From assembly GCA_964057225.1 (NCBI GenBank), contig OZ059896.1:10664001-10728000 (forward strand): DNA of 64,000 nt, read 5' to 3'. Within the stretch, counting starts at the first letter, position 1. Every line of letters starts with the position of its first letter. Shown piece after piece: positions 20,296 through 35,196 of this stretch. The stretch is from Auanema rhodensis (lineage: Eukaryota; Nematoda; Chromadorea; Rhabditida; Rhabditidae). The notes under the pieces are model-generated. The model did not search any database. It worked only from the letters and a program-made list of their open reading frames with translations, and was not told the DNA's origin. Made by a program: the position numbers and the translations under genes.

Positions 20296-21958
20296 TTATT
20301 CAGATATAATACGATATTTTACATCTTTTGCAAAAAATGTTCCATGTTCATTACTAAAATAGAATGTGTAATCACCATCTTCTGGACAAATTATTTGTCC
20401 CATTTCAGGCACAAATTCAGTTGATAGTCTCCATTTTGGATATACCTATTTATATATAATATATTTATTTGATATAATAATTAATATTTTACTTCTTGAT
20501 TATTGTGTTCAATCCAAAAATCTAAATCTCCTGAACTAACTTTCCATATCCATCGTAGAGTTTTTCCTGCCTTTCCTTTCACTGTCACCTATAAAATTAT
20601 ATATTATTTTTAAAAATATATTATTTATATATTAATTATACAGTTTCAAATGAACGTGCAGCAATTGATTTTTTAGTGAATGAAGATTTGTCATCATCAG
20701 GATTATCTTCAGAATTATACCTAGATTAGATATTTGATCATTAATATTTAAAAAAAGAAACAGTTGTACCATAATTTTTGTGGAACTTTTCCTCCCATTC
20801 GTAAATCTCCTGTTGGATTTGAGCTTTCTTTAGTACCACCCCAATGTGGATAAACATTATGAGATCCAAGCTATTACGTATTCTTATTATTTTTATTTAA
20901 AACATTAAAGATTACCTCACTTAATATAACTTCTTTCCAATTATTTCCTAAGAATGAAACCTGTAAATAGTTAACTATGTGAATATAGAAATGATAATAA
21001 TACTTTTTCTCTGGTTTGTTTAGATAAACATGGTGATATCATAGCATATACAGTTTGCATCATCATTGGAGGGTTGATAACGTATATTTTTCGGGCAAAA
21101 TCAGGGAAAATATCCTGTAATTAAAAAAAAACACACATAATCTACATCTATCTATATGAATACTGTAATCTTACTTGAAGCACTGTAAGTAGATTCATAT
21201 ATATTTTGATTGATGGTGGATATAACAGATCCATACTAAAACCATCCAAATCCATTATAATTTTGACTCCTAGTTTTTTACCAAATTGTTCTTCCGCTTT
21301 TCTGGAATAGTTAATACCGGTATTTTCAACAAATATAATTTATAATTATAACAAACCTCACTAATTTGAAAGACAACTCAGTTTCTGTAATACAGAGATG
21401 GAATAATTCACTCACAGAGCCACCTTTCACCAAAGTTTTAGGATGTGAAGCTGCTAATGATTGAAGAAAAATAACATTTCCATCATCGTCCTGCCCCAAA
21501 ACACCGCCTAAAATATAATATTTCTTGAAAATATAATTTATATAACTAATTTAACATATAGTTAACAATTATAATTATAATAAAAAATAAATATATAAAT
21601 GTTGAATAACCTGGAAAATATACAGCACAAGTAGTCATTGCCCGGACATGTGAGTTGATTTGTTCACTATTTTCAACTTCAATTTCATCCAAATGTAAAT
21701 TTTTCAAAGTTCTAATAGCATTTTCAAGTTTTGGAAGAATTTTATCTGAAAAATTAATTTATTTTGTTATCAAATAAATAAGTATTATTAACCAATATCA
21801 TAATCCCATCCCAACAACCAACGTAAAAGTGACAAGTCAGTATCATAAGCAGGATATGTATCTAGTATATGACGAGCTTTATGCCTTAATTCGTGAATAT
21901 ATTTCTTTTGTTCATTAGTGATTTGTGTAATATCGGGGTAATGTTCATCAGCTACCAT
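20296..21958 (-). CDS. SEC14-like CRAL-TRIO and GOLD domain protein
   Basis: Predicted lipid-binding/transfer protein of the SEC14-like family (C. elegans relatives carry CRAL-TRIO and GOLD). Start at 21958 gives MVADEHYPDITQITNEQ. The N-terminal helical part holds DTDLSLLRWLLGWDYDI, the usual 'LLRFLRAR'-type segment. The CRAL-TRIO core includes GVKIIMDLDGFSM, YPPSIKIYMNLLTVLQDIFPDF, KIYVINPPMMMQTVYAMISPCLS and FLGNNWKEVILSELGSHNVYPHWGGT, the classic lipid-pocket block. The C-terminal about 110 residues (SIAARSFETVTVKGKAGKTL..., WKVSSGDLDFWI, PEDGDYTFYFSNEHG) form a GOLD beta-sandwich, ending ...KYRIISE. Roughly 390 residues, a usual length. About nine short introns. The ATG follows directly on ttttag, an acceptor-like sequence that could be a spliced-leader site. 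Confidence 0.92.
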
Positions 21959-24585
21959 CTAAAATAAGAAATATTTGCTATTAATGTTATTATATAATAT
22001 TATAAAATAGTTAGTATATTATTATAAGATTAATAAAACTTTTACAAAAAAAAATTAAAACTTAAGTATTGGTTGGAATTAGATTTAAAGAAGGATCCTT
22101 AAAAGTGAATTGGTCTGATTGATTCAGCACGTGTTTCAAAGATAAGAGATACAGAACCATAACTCTCGCTCTGATAATCAACTAAAAAATTAATAAACAA
22201 ATGTTATAATAAGGCAAAATGAAGAGAAAATGAAAAGAATTATTAGATAAGAATTCAGAAGTAATTGAAGAGAAGAAAAAGAAATTTATCTTTCTTTGTG
22301 ACGACACTAAAACGCACTAAATCTGAAATTGCTATTAAGCTTTATCAGGAATTTTTGTATAATCTGACAGTTGTCCAGAATATATTGTTGAATTTTGTCA
22401 AAATTAAAATAAATTATATCATTATGTCTTCTATAATATATTCTTGTTAATCTTAATATTTACTTAAAACTTTTCTCTGCATCCATACAACAATTGAAAA
22501 ATGCATTTCAATCATTTTTTAAAAAAATGTTTATTTGATACAATTAAATTTTACAAGATAACATGTACTTACGTGATTATGTTTTACATCCAAATATTAT
22601 ACATTAAGATTATCTCGTTTTGATTATCATCTGTTCGTTGGTTAGATGAACAAACCTCAGATAGGATCACAAATTGTAATCTTGTTTAGTGAATATACGT
22701 CAATGTATGTATATGTATGTATGATATGTGTAGATAAAAATGAAAAAAACATTATATAATAGATTTGAATCTCTATTACTTTTTATTTTTTTTTATTAAA
22801 AACATGTTCATTTATAACATAGAATATATAAATCTTTTTACTCTTTCTTTTATTATAGATCAATTGTTGTTAAAAGAATATTTGATTAGTAAGATGTGAT
22901 GCTTTTTCTTATGTTTCTTTGATTAGTTTGATTTTTTTATGTAATTAAAACAAAATATATAAGATATTAGATATATTTTATTATTAATTATAATAATATA
23001 TCATTTATTAATGATAAATTACAATATTTATTCAAAGAATATAATGATCAGATTATTTTTTTTGTTTATTTTTCTTCTTTTCTAATATTTCTTTTTTCTT
23101 TTTTTTTTTGAAATTAACTTCTTCTTAATTCTTAAGTTTTCTTAAAACTTTAACAGTTTTTAACATGCTTTATACTGTAATTTCACAGATTACAATAAAA
23201 CTAATAATTATGTAAAAGCCAATAATTAAATAATTGTAATTTGAAATAACTAAAGTATTCTTAAATGTAAATATAAAATTGAAATTATAGTTTTGATTCA
23301 TATATTACTATAATTAAGATTATTTTAGACAGAAGTACTTTTAGATATGCATCTGTTAAAGTACATCTATCTATCTATCTTTGTATTTAAATCAATTCAT
23401 TTAAGATCACTTCTTCTAGAAATCAAATATTTCAAACATTTCTCGTCCCTACGTTTCTCTCTTCACACAGCTTTTCACATAATTTGAAAAAAAAAACATC
23501 TGGACGAGAACTCAAATAATTTAAGAAACTCTTGCCTCTCTTCCTCTTTATCAGAAAGACGCAAAATCAGTTCTATGGATGAGAACCTGTTTTCTTCGTT
23601 AAGATGTCACGTCTTCCCAAGTGGCTCACAGACCACAGCATCACATCACTAAATTCTCACCGAAGCCAGGCATAGCTTGTCAATAGCACGCTTTCTCACA
23701 CTCCAAAGCGATGAGCAGTGTGCTATCAGTGTGTACAAAACCTTAACAGATCATTTCTTTCGAAATCAGCCTGATTACGATTCTAATACATGTGGTCCCA
23801 TCGTAAGGCTGTCTTCAGAATAGAAAGAAAAACGGAAAAAAAGAGAGAAAAGACAGAATAACATATGCAGCTCATTGTTCTTGAATGAACCTTAAACGGC
23901 ATGACGTGATGGTTGATGCTCAATCCTCCACAGATAATCTTTGAAAATGGTTACAACTAGACTAGTTTTCCAAAAAAAGGAAGTAAAACCGTTCAGCACA
24001 GCTATACCTCTCTCTCTTTCTATAGAAAAAAGACTAATGTATTAATGAGATGGATCAAACTGATCCACTGGTTCTGCATGTATCATCGAAAAGCGGCAAT
24101 AAATAAGCTTGGTAAAATGAGAGCCGTTGATTAAATACATATTTTGGATCGACAATGCATAATATGGTTTAGGTTGATTCTTTAGTCAAACAAGCATGAG
24201 AGAGAAAGATATTTGAGTTTCAATGTAGCAAGTAAGTACGAAAGGAGGTTAATCGTCTGATGTAATGAACACACCATGCTTCGTAGTTTGATCAAATATT
24301 TTGTATTGGAACTTTTCACTTTATCTCGCAAAGAATATAATAATATAAAAGTTATAAAGCCATATAAACGATAATTAAGAAGGAACTATTGTTTTTCAAA
24401 TACCCTTTCCATAATTCAATTATGTGGTTGTTTCGATTTTAAATTTATTTTTCTTTGAAAAGTTATATTGAAGTAACGAAAATATCATTCAAGATCTATT
24501 CAAATAGATCAATGTATGCCAATAGCATTTGAGATATTGAAGAATTTATTATTATTAAAGTAACCTATAGAAAGAGAGTAATATT

Positions 24586-24587
<2 letters not shown>

Positions 24588-24632
<45 letters not shown>
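24588..24632. repeat. (GA)n microsatellite
   Basis: About 45 bases of uninterrupted GA dinucleotides, flanked on both sides by the same agagtaatattga words, so the surrounding sequence is also duplicated. Confidence 0.97.
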
Positions 24633-24634
<2 letters not shown>

Positions 24635-27600
24635 ATATTGAGAGAGATAAAGAGATCATTATTATAATTTGTAAATTAACTTTGTTTGGTTTAATATGTC
24701 AAGCATGTATCAACATGAAAGTTCTAACTTACACTTCTTATTGCCTTACTATTCTGCTAAAGCATAACGTCTCGGCTTATTATAATATAATTTTTTTTAA
24801 TAATATAATATTTAAGATGAACTAACTAAACTTTTCTTATTTCATTTTTAAATTCATTTAAATCTTTCATTGTCCTTATTTTTAGCAACAAAAAAAAATT
24901 TAAAAAATGAACATTTGTGGTTGTTAAAGCCTTCTAAACTTATTTTTATTTTGTGATCAATCTACTTATATTATATAATTCCAAAAGCTAAATAGAAAAC
25001 AAATTATTGATGTTTCTTTCTCTTCTACGTCAATCCTTTTTCCTTCACTTAATGTTTGAAAATATTTGTCTTCTTTTTTTTTATTTCATTTTCATTATTG
25101 GACTAAGGTTTATTTCATTTTTCAGCTGAAAACTAATTAAGATATGCAATTTTTAAAAAAGGCATAATGTGCATCAGTTGCAAATAATTGTACTATGCTG
25201 AGAATCTTTGCAACTCAATGAAAAATCAATTGAAAACAAAAATATGTATGTCTAAGTATCTAATATTATATAAAATCAAATAGTATACAAAGAATTTTAA
25301 AGTTATTTCAAAGTTATTGATATGCTATTACATTTAACATAATATTTCATTAATATTTAATCTTCAATTCTAACATAAATGTCAAATTTTTAATAATTAA
25401 TATAAGAATAAAATCAAAATATATTATATTCGTAAGGATAAAATATTAAAAAATGTCTCTCATCAGGATGAGAATAGAACAAAAACAAAAGAAGTAACTT
25501 TTGCAACTTTTGCAAAGTAATCATCCTATATTTCTTGTAATATTTTCATATTTTTTCCCAAATTCTTGTAGGACTTCTGGAAACTGATAACAATTTTTAA
25601 AGAAAACTTGTAAAACTCGAGTAATAATTACTATAATTAAAAATTCTTCTCATATATATCCGAATTTATTTTTTTCTTTTGGTTCTTTACGAAAAGAACA
25701 TCATTCACCAAAATAAATAGAGAATATAATGCTGCTTTTCGAACTATTCGATGATTGTTGAGGTTTTGCAGAAAATCAACTTCATTCTCTGACAGTTTTT
25801 TCTGCAAAGTAGAAAAACCTAAGCATCTGTACGAATAATTTTATTTTCAATAGATTTGCTGTGTAAGTGCATGATCATGCTAGATTTGTAGAAATTCTTT
25901 CCTACTTTTCTTTTCAAAAATATGTTTTTTTCTTAATTTTTGATTATAATGGATAAGTATTTCATATACAGATGCATATTTAATATTTCTACCTTATATA
26001 CTATATAATATATGTAGATATTATCTATAAATTAATAAAAATGTTTTTTTGTTCAAAAAGAAAAAGTTATCTTTCTATTTTTATTATATTTATTATATCT
26101 TCAATATAGTTATGATTGTATTTATTTAAATCATATTTTTGTTACTAAATTATAATTATTATGATCATTACATACTATATTAAAACTTTGAGATGATGGA
26201 CGTTGCCTTTAAATAGACCAAATTATTTCATGAAACTGATCTATCATTTTCGTTTTTTTTTCAATAATCAAGCATTTTGGATATTAAATTTCATTTAATA
26301 GATACAAAAATCATTCAGAGATTTATTTTCTATGTGAAATGCATGACTCTTCTCTAAAATCTTCCTTTCAAAGATTTTTATCTCAAATCTCTTAAATTCC
26401 TCGGAATGAAGCTCTAAAGAGACGGGAAATGAAGTGAAATAAAAAAAAAGAATTTGAAAGAATAACAGAGATAATATGAAATATTTGCACAAAGATTGTG
26501 TATTTGAAAGAGAGGCTGGAAAAGTGAGAGGGAAAAGTCGACCTCGTATCACTGGACTAAGCATCAATTTTGCCCTTCTTGTAGAATATTGTTGACTTTC
26601 GGGAATTCCAGCACAGTAATGTGTATACTGTTAAGTAACAAACCAAACAAACAAAATAAAGAAATCGATATTTCTAAATGATAAGAATCCTTATTAATGC
26701 TTTGTTCACCTTTTAATGGCTATACATGTTTTCATATTGTTCTACCTTATTATATGGTATAATATAAATAAATAAATAAATAAACAGATGTACATACTAT
26801 ATATAGATAGAAAGAGATAGATGGATTTATTGTACTCTTTATTCAAAATTATGAATGCTAATTGATTTCCGAGCATTTTATTCATAAATAGTGCCTAGGT
26901 GTTTCACTGGACCACTGACCGGATATATCAATTTCTGAGATTGTTCTCCTCTATTATCCTCTCATATTTCCGATACGCACACCCCTTTAAGAAGTCAAAC
27001 ATGCTATCCGGTTCTCATAGCAAGCAACTTGAAGCATACTGGCCGTTCAACCCAATAGTCATTCCTCCATCTGAATTCTCGGTTCGATGTCAGCTAGCCT
27101 CACGTCGAAAACAGGTTGTCTCTGAAGATGAGTATCGCAATTCCTCTTCTGTTTTCTTGCAGTCATTTTTGCTCATGGTTACGTCAAAGAATCCCATTTA
27201 TCCTTTCTGTATTTTGTAAGCATTTGTTGTTCTTCTATTGAAAAAAAAAAACAAAATACACACAAAGGTCTTTTTAATCTTTTAGGCATCTTATGTTTTC
27301 TCCTAAAAATATAATAATAAAACTTTTGATTGAAAACAAAATAATCTTTTTTTTTTAAATTCTAATTAAGATTTTATATAAAATTAGCTTTTTCTTCTTT
27401 TTTTTTTTAAATCTAAAGTGATGTGATCATGATTAATCAAAACATTACATCAACACATACGTTCTGACAGAAAATATGCATTTTGCATAAAAATTGGAAC
27501 AAATTGATTTTATTGCAGATTTTTCTTCTTAAGTTGATATTTCTCGTTATGATTTCAATTTAAAATGCATATATTCATGCTCTCTATTACTGAGACAATT

Positions 27601-30600
27601 AATTTTGTTCAAAATTAAACAATAATTTTACTAATTATATTCATTTTAACTAATATAAAAACAAAATGTGCACATATATACATACATATATATATATATA
27701 TAATATTCTGGATTTAAAGTTTTATAATCTTTTCAATAGGATACACATATAAATACATATATCTATATATATATATATGTACATGTCAACATATACACAT
27801 GTTGTACATACATTCATGTGTGAAAAAAATGTATATTTGCAAGAATATTCATACATATACTACTAAGGTTTTCCTTGCTTTATCACTATACTTTAGCCTC
27901 AAAAATATAAATAGATTTCTATTTACTATAACTTATTATACATAAATAACTATTTAAGTTCTTTTATAAACTTTTTTTTATATTTTTTTCATTGTTTTAA
28001 AGTACAATTAAGAAAAAAATCGATCAAAGATACAATTTCTTTTATAATATTTGTGTTTGTATATTATTCTTTTCCGTTTTCTTATTCAGAATTGTAGTTC
28101 TATTTATTTTAAAAAATAGTATAATTAGGAATTTTAGTAGAATATTTATATGATCGCCGTATCATAACTATAAAAATCGGTATTAACGGCATTTTGCTTT
28201 AAATATTAAATGGATAAGCCCGATATTTTTCTCAACCTCATCCTCTTGAATGCTCTTGAGCAGCTTGAAAAGTCGGATGATGTTTGTTAACTTCTGGTCA
28301 TTCTGAAATGTGTATTTTGTTCAGTTAATTGGTTTTGTCTATTTTGCATTCAAACCTTTGATAAAACTAATTTCTTTTTTAAAATCTTGTATGATGTTCA
28401 CGTGAATGACATAAATTTTTCACATGATATACATATACATATATATTTATATTTATATGTATAATAACATATATTTATGTTGTAAAACATGTAACAATCT
28501 CTAAATCTAATTCTATTATTTATATTTTCAAAATTCATATCGAAATCAATTGACCTCAAAATTCAATATACATTTCACTTTATAATTCACTACTAATCCC
28601 TTATAAATCTTATTATATTTGAATAATAGTTTTATAAAGTTCCTTTTTTTATGCAATATTTTGTAGCTGATCATATTAGAAGGTTTCGGTTCTCATTCTC
28701 AAAATCATTGAATTGAATTCAAGATATAATACTAAGAAAATTTGAAATTGCTTCATTGATTCTTTTAATCTTACCTAGTTATTATCTTGTTAATAACATC
28801 TTCATACATGCTTATAATTTACATGGTTCGGTTATTCATTCATTATGAATTGAGATGATTTCGGAGTTAGAATGTCACAAAGATTTTATCTTTCATTATA
28901 TTCTTCAATCAAGAAAGTTATATCGAATTGTCATCTTATCTCTTTGAATATATTCAAAATTCCTCATATATAGAAAGATGAATATATTATAAAATTTATT
29001 CTCTGATGTACACACACACGTATTTTATCCTTTAATTTATATTATAATAATCATTATTAATCATAATATTTGCAAAAGTTTTAAAGCGTGTGAAATTTTT
29101 AAGCTTCAAAGCTAACTGGTTTTTGAAAATTTGATTGAGTTGTGCTTTGACTTTCACTGAACCTTTTAAATAAATTTCTTCATATATAATATATAATATA
29201 AATATATATAATATAATTAATATAATATTATGTTTTTCTGTAGACATATTTATGTATATGGATGGAAAATTGTGAATTGTAAAAGAAATGGAATCTCATA
29301 GAAACTTAATACGTTTTCCACTTTCGAACAGAATATGCCCTGTTTTGTTTCTTGTTGTTTTTTCTATTTTTTTCACCAATATCATTTATTTAGTATTATT
29401 TAACATATTACATAACAATTTGAACTTTTTAAAAATTCTAAGTGTTCAGTGAACATAACTATAATGCTTCTATGATTGAGAATAATAATATAGAAGACCA
29501 ATTTTCTCTTTTTTCCTGGTCTTTCTTTGTTAGTTCTCATCGATGCTTCTGGGCTTATCGTTGTTTGAATCTGTTTCATTGTATAATTCTTTCTTTCACT
29601 GTAGCATAATATGTTTAATTAATCACATAGGTAACCGGAACTTTTCTCTTTTCATTTTAAATTTGATTGAACTGGGAACACAAAGCTGTTTCAATTGAGG
29701 ATAAAGCTATCAAGTTTTTTCGTGATCTTCGAAACGCTAATCGGCTTTTCCTCTTTAAATCCTGGAAAAATTATCCTTATGTTATTGCTGGTCCTTATTA
29801 AATATTTTCTTCAGAACAAATATCATTAATACTAATAATGGACATAAGTTTCCTTTCAATATATGATCATTTGAAAAGGGAAATGTTTATTGTTCCACTG
29901 CAGTTTTCTTTTCAAAAACTACTTATGTATAAGTTAGATATATTATACATTTTGAAATGTTACTTGGTCAAAACATGCTTACAATCTAATAAAACTTATA
30001 CTATATGTAAAAGTTTTTTTTTTAAAAATTGCCTGTAATTGTCTGAATTCCAAGGTACTTGTCACAGAAAGAAAGTGAAAAACAGACAATACAAGTATGT
30101 AGCTTTTCCGGAAGCTTCTATAGTGCTGCATACTCGCATCCGAGCATTCCTAGAACAGGAAAAGAGATTGTTGAACTATAGCTATAATTATCTAAAAGAA
30201 GCTTTATTCTCTCTTTACATGATGATTACTAACATTTACTATTGAAATGTATCAACACGTTTATCTATATAACTTTGAAGATGCTGTCATCATACTTCTA
30301 TATCAGTGGCAAGCCAAACCAGAATTTCTTGAATTGGTTTGCGAGAACAGCCTTAAGACTTCCACACCATGTGTAATCAAACTTGTTTTCCAATCATCTG
30401 TTATTTCTACTTTTGTAAAAACTATGCAAAACATCTGCAACAGATTTTGTTTTTCGTCTTACTTCTTCGCTCAATGAGACTATTGAGAGTTTAAGTCTAT
30501 GTTTGATATCTCATTACCCAAATTAAACATTTCACAGTCATAGATGGTAAATTTTTCATATTAATTATATCTTCTTTGTTCATTTTCTATCAATTTATCT

Positions 30601-30835
30601 TTTCTTCGCTCAATTTTACAATGTTCTGACGGTTATTTGAACTTTCAACTTCTCAACTTATCTCAATACATGGGTGTGTCATATGAATGTTTGAAATACC
30701 GATCAAACATCTTTTCATTTTCTACTGAATTTCTAATGACCATAATTTTCTTTCCTCATTCACGTTCCCTGTGCACTTCTTTTCCTTGTCTCTCCTCAAT
30801 CCTTTGCCCTTTCTTGCAATATTCTTTCATTTTTC

Positions 30836-30872
30836 TTTCTCTCTCTCTCTCTCACTCTCTCTCTCTCTCTAT
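30836..30872. repeat. (CT)n microsatellite
   Basis: A tctctctct tract of about 37 bases with one CA interruption (ctctcactctct). A shorter similar tract occurs at about 60091-60112. Confidence 0.95.
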
Positions 30873-33800
30873 ATCTCATAACAGAGACATGGTTTGTCTT
30901 TTGGTCATTTTTTAACTACATCTTGGTCATGCATTTGTAATAACATTTCAACTCAATGTAGGTACCAAGTGTCCAAAAGATTTGTGTGCATGGACTAACA
31001 TCAAATATCAAGTAGACTAAAAAATTTTCTTTTTTTGCATATTGAGTTCTAAACGTCAGCAGTAAATCAACAGAAAAATGTTCTCCTGTTTCATTGTATG
31101 GAGTTTGTATAACATATTTTAATAATATTCTTATATATACGTAGATATATATATATATATATATATATTAGATTAAAATTTTTAAATAATATTAATTGAA
31201 TCGAAAAATAGAGAACAATATTTCTTTTCTTTTGTGCTTACTTCTAGAAATTAATACTCATATGTAATAGTTTTTTTTTATAAATATATGCAAAGTTTAT
31301 ATTTTGCAACTTAAATCTTTTCTTTTTATAGTTCAAATATTAAAATGGAAAAAATGTACCTTGTCATACAATTGTGGTCACATTAGTCTTTTCATTACAT
31401 GGTATAAGACGATCGAAGCCACGACTGATAATGTGAAGACATCGTAGTCATCGTGTTCGTTCCATCAACCCACCATTAAAATCGACTTAAGTGTAGATTG
31501 AAAAACTGGATCATTTCGTGGTCAGGTGGACTCGTTCTCTTCTTCAGCAACCCGTAACTTTTCTGATTTATAATACAAAATCTTTAACTAAATCCTGGTT
31601 ATTATCTTCAGCCATAATTCAATTGATATCGTAAAATATGCTACATATAATTTTGAAAATTGTGCATCAGGAAAACTAAATATGCCTATTGATACTGAAA
31701 AGGATGTACTTTGAAAAGTTTTTTTTAATCCAAATTATTCACAAACTCAACAATCCTTCATTATTTAATTTGTTTCTCCTACGTAACAACATAATGAAGT
31801 TCATTACTGAATCAGTTGGTCAATTGAGCATGATCTGAATGAGCTTCCCTTCCAAAAATTAGTAAATGTTGAATAGAAATTAGTGAATTAAACTTTTTTC
31901 TTTGCTCTGTTCACAAACATTCCTTTATAATGAAACATTCTTATACATGTATAACATGATATTCTGTTTATCCATCATTATACAACCTTTCTTTGAAACT
32001 TTAAATTCTAAGAATATGTATTGTTATACCTTAACTAATATAATTCTGAAATATAATTTTAGTTTTGAAATTAGTTATGTATATTATTTTTAGAAGTTCA
32101 CTCAGTGTTTTCATGGTAACACCTACGTCAGTGAATTAGTTTTGCAATTCGTGAAATATGTTTAGAAAAGATGAAACAGTGTTATAATAAAATTGGAGTA
32201 GTTACAATAAAAAAGAAAATCCTTTGTAATATTTTGTTTTTATAATAATACGTAAATATTATTATTATTTCTTTTAAATGCAAACATTTATAACTCTGTA
32301 CTGTTTTGATTCTATTTTATAGAATAACCACAGATTAACCCCTGCTTTACTACCTCGTTTTACAATATATACTGACCATTGAACTCACTATTCAAAATGT
32401 TCTTATAAAGTTACAGAATTACAGTCTCCTACTTTTCACTCTTTGTATGTTCATTCATACTTTTCTCTATACTTCTAACTTCTAAGTCGGCACTGAGAAC
32501 TGGTTCATTTAGACAGCTCTAAAAAGACAGCTCTAGGCACCGGATGCTGTCACTCCTCCAAGATCCTAAAGTCCTATGATCTTACTTTTTCAACTCTTTC
32601 ATGCGAATACATTTGATATTTTGTCTCCGTAACGAAGTCATATAACATATTTCAATATTAATTATCCTACTTGTTTGTTTTGTTTTGTTGGAAAAAAGTT
32701 ATTTGTGTTCTGTATAGTCAACAACTCCTCAAGTTTCAATCACAAACAATCACATATCTTTTACTTTAAGAGTTATTCTGCTACGTACTTGATAATTCTC
32801 TTTCGATCTCTGCATTCATTTGCTCAAACATCATTTTTCATATAGCAGCACAAACTCTTTCAATCTGACATGCATACGTCACAATCTCACGCCACACCCC
32901 TCTGTTAACATAGAATCTGATCATTTTTTGTATTCCTTCTTTCATAACAAAAAGTAAACAAATACTTATAAGAAAGCCTAGAAATATTCTGTCGAATAGT
33001 CTCATCAAACCCAGTTTTCTTTGTTATTTTATTTTTTAAGAATATTTTATTCTGAGGTATGTTTAGATTTATAATTAAAATTTGAAAACCAAATTTTTCT
33101 GGTAATGTAGCAAGAATATATTCGAGTTAATATTGCCTTTTTACATTTTTTCAGAAAGCTTGTTCATTAATTCTTGCGCCGTTGGGCAAACTCCTTAATA
33201 TTCCACAGATTATTTATATTTTTCTTTTAAAACTTAACAGAATTATAAACTATTTCAAGAAAAATGTAGATCAATAGTCTTTCTATTTTTTTAATTTATT
33301 AAAATATTTTTTATTAATGGCAATCTTTGCCTATTTTTAAAATACAAGAAAATAAGTGTTGTTGTCTTTTTGATTTTCAGCATTTACTAATGAATATAAA
33401 TTGTGTATTAAGGCATTCTAATTTAATTTATTGTCATTTTCATTCATATTATCCAATATATGCATGTTGTGTTCTTTTATATTATTTCAATTGTTATAAA
33501 GAGCTTAACCTTTCCAAACTGAGCATATGCAATTTAAAACTTTTGGTAATCTTGAATAGTTCTGATTACTTCAGGATGTAAATCGTTGACGTCAATTTCG
33601 ATAAAGCGACGATAAAACAACAGCATATTTAAAAGTCATTCGTAAAAGAGAAAGAAGCAAAACCTTACATGACGTCTTTATCAATAATTGAGTATATCGA
33701 ATCACATGTATTTTATCAAGAATTTTAGATTTAATTCTTATTCTATCATAAATCTAATGATTGCTAATATTATTATCATTATTCATCTTTTCTTATTAAT

Positions 33801-33892
33801 TTCTTAAATTTATGTTGTTGTACTTCTTTTGCTTATTTTCTACGAATAACAGCCTATGCATTATAAGAAAGCTATAAATAATTATTCTTCAG

Positions 33893-34328
33893 ATGTTACA
33901 CAAAAATTTGAAAACTCTCAAGAGATCCATCTCAGAGAAATTTTTAGGAAAACCAAATTCTAATAGCAAGTGGGTTTAATATCATGTTTTAATATTTATT
34001 AATTACATTTAAAAAGGTATCATTTCTAAGTTTAACTTTAGGCTTGCTGAACGTTCTGAAACACCAGCTGCATGTTCGAGAAACAGTTCTTCAAGTACAT
34101 CAACTGATGATATTGAAGAAGATCCATACAGAGTATGTTTTAGAAATTGATATTTTAATTCTTATTATTCTATTAAAAAAGCAATTAACTGCAAAAATGT
34201 TATGTTCCATGTTATAGCTTATGTTTGTTTTGCAGGAAATCCTCAGAAACTATCATGATAACGTATCACATCTCGTATTTCACGGATCATCATTAGTATC
34301 AATGAGCAGCATGCAGAAAATCAAATAA
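33893..34328 (+). CDS. Small Ser-rich protein or 3' exons of a larger gene
   Basis: Three exons (33893-33969, 34042-34132, 34236-34328) join in phase into 86 residues: MLHKNLKTLKRSISEKFLGK, then LAERSETPAACSRNSSSSTS with DDIEEDPYR, then EILRNYHDNVSHLVF and ...SMSSMQKIK-stop. The basic N-terminus with KRSIS looks like a kinase/14-3-3 site; the middle is Ser-rich and acidic. No family is recognised. The ATG sits directly after ttcttcag, so either this is a spliced-leader-type start or the exon belongs to a longer transcript with exons in the desert to the left. Good splice phases and coding-like composition support a real gene. Confidence 0.6.
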
Positions 34329-35196
34329 ACTATGAAGAGAACAGAAGACTTTTTATACGAGTTTAGATATATCAGTATGTTGTATAATTGTAGAAAGTAT
34401 AATACGGTGATTGCTTCTGGCAGCTTGTACAAAATGGTCGAATCGGCCTTTTACCTCAGATTCATTTTCTGATCCGGTTATTATTGAATAATACATAAAC
34501 TTTGTTTCATACGTAGCATATATGTATGTTGTATGACTTTTATTTGTGACGTGTTACACATCTGTGTATATTGATATTTCATCACCTCGGGTAATAAAAA
34601 ATTTTCTTCACCGTCTTGTTAATTTATGTCACATTGAGGAACTAGCAGGCAAAGCATACAATGATTTCATTTTTGAACAAAATTGGCCAAAATACTAGCG
34701 TGATCAATTCATTATACTTTTTTTTGCTTCAATAATTAACATTATTATTGACCATTGATTACTATGCTAAAATGATAACATAAATATAAAAAAAAACTTT
34801 TTCCAACAGTAACTTATCATGAATAAACACATAATGAACTCAAAATATTGAATAAATGCTTTACCTTTCTCAAGGAAGCAAAGAATAAAAAAGAAATCAG
34901 CAGATATGGTTACAACCGTCTAATTAGCATACTCTGGTTTCAATAAATTCACGCGAAAAACGTGAACATCATTTTCCTTCTTAAAGGTAAAATAATACGC
35001 ATATAAAAAATAGTACAATATCTCTAATTAAATTCATGTATATATATATAAATATATAGACTAATATAATATAAGGAAAATATTATTATATAATTATATA
35101 CATATATAGAATTATCCATTATGAACGAAGACCTAAAGAATTCATTATCGGTACCAATGATTTATTTTTAATTTGTTCTTTGTTTTTCAGTTAGGA
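34329..35196. other. Intergenic region
   Basis: AT-rich 3' flank and upstream region of the kinase gene, with a TA-rich tract near 35038-35110. No gene is seen. Confidence 0.5.

Larger units (their letters stand above)
21959..33892. other. 12-kb AT-rich gene desert
   Basis: The longest stretch without a supportable gene. It is dominated by A/T runs and simple repeats: a (GA)n tract (about 24588-24632), (AAAT)n (about 26765-26785), (TA)n tracts (27685-27700, 31145-31169) and (CT)n (30836-30872). Islands of higher complexity occur at about 23570-23825 (50 open codons including SDEQCAISVYKTLTDHF, then a stop), 26890-27220 (open frame MFHWTTDRIYQFL..., plus), 30040-30480 and 31360-31560. They might be exons or regulatory sequence of a long gene, possibly the one ending at 34328, but none has a recognisable domain. 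Confidence 0.45.

Noticed and set aside
22265-22450. 61-codon frame MKRRKRNLSFFV
   Set aside because: Lys/Asn/Ile-rich AT-driven frame without motif or linked exons.
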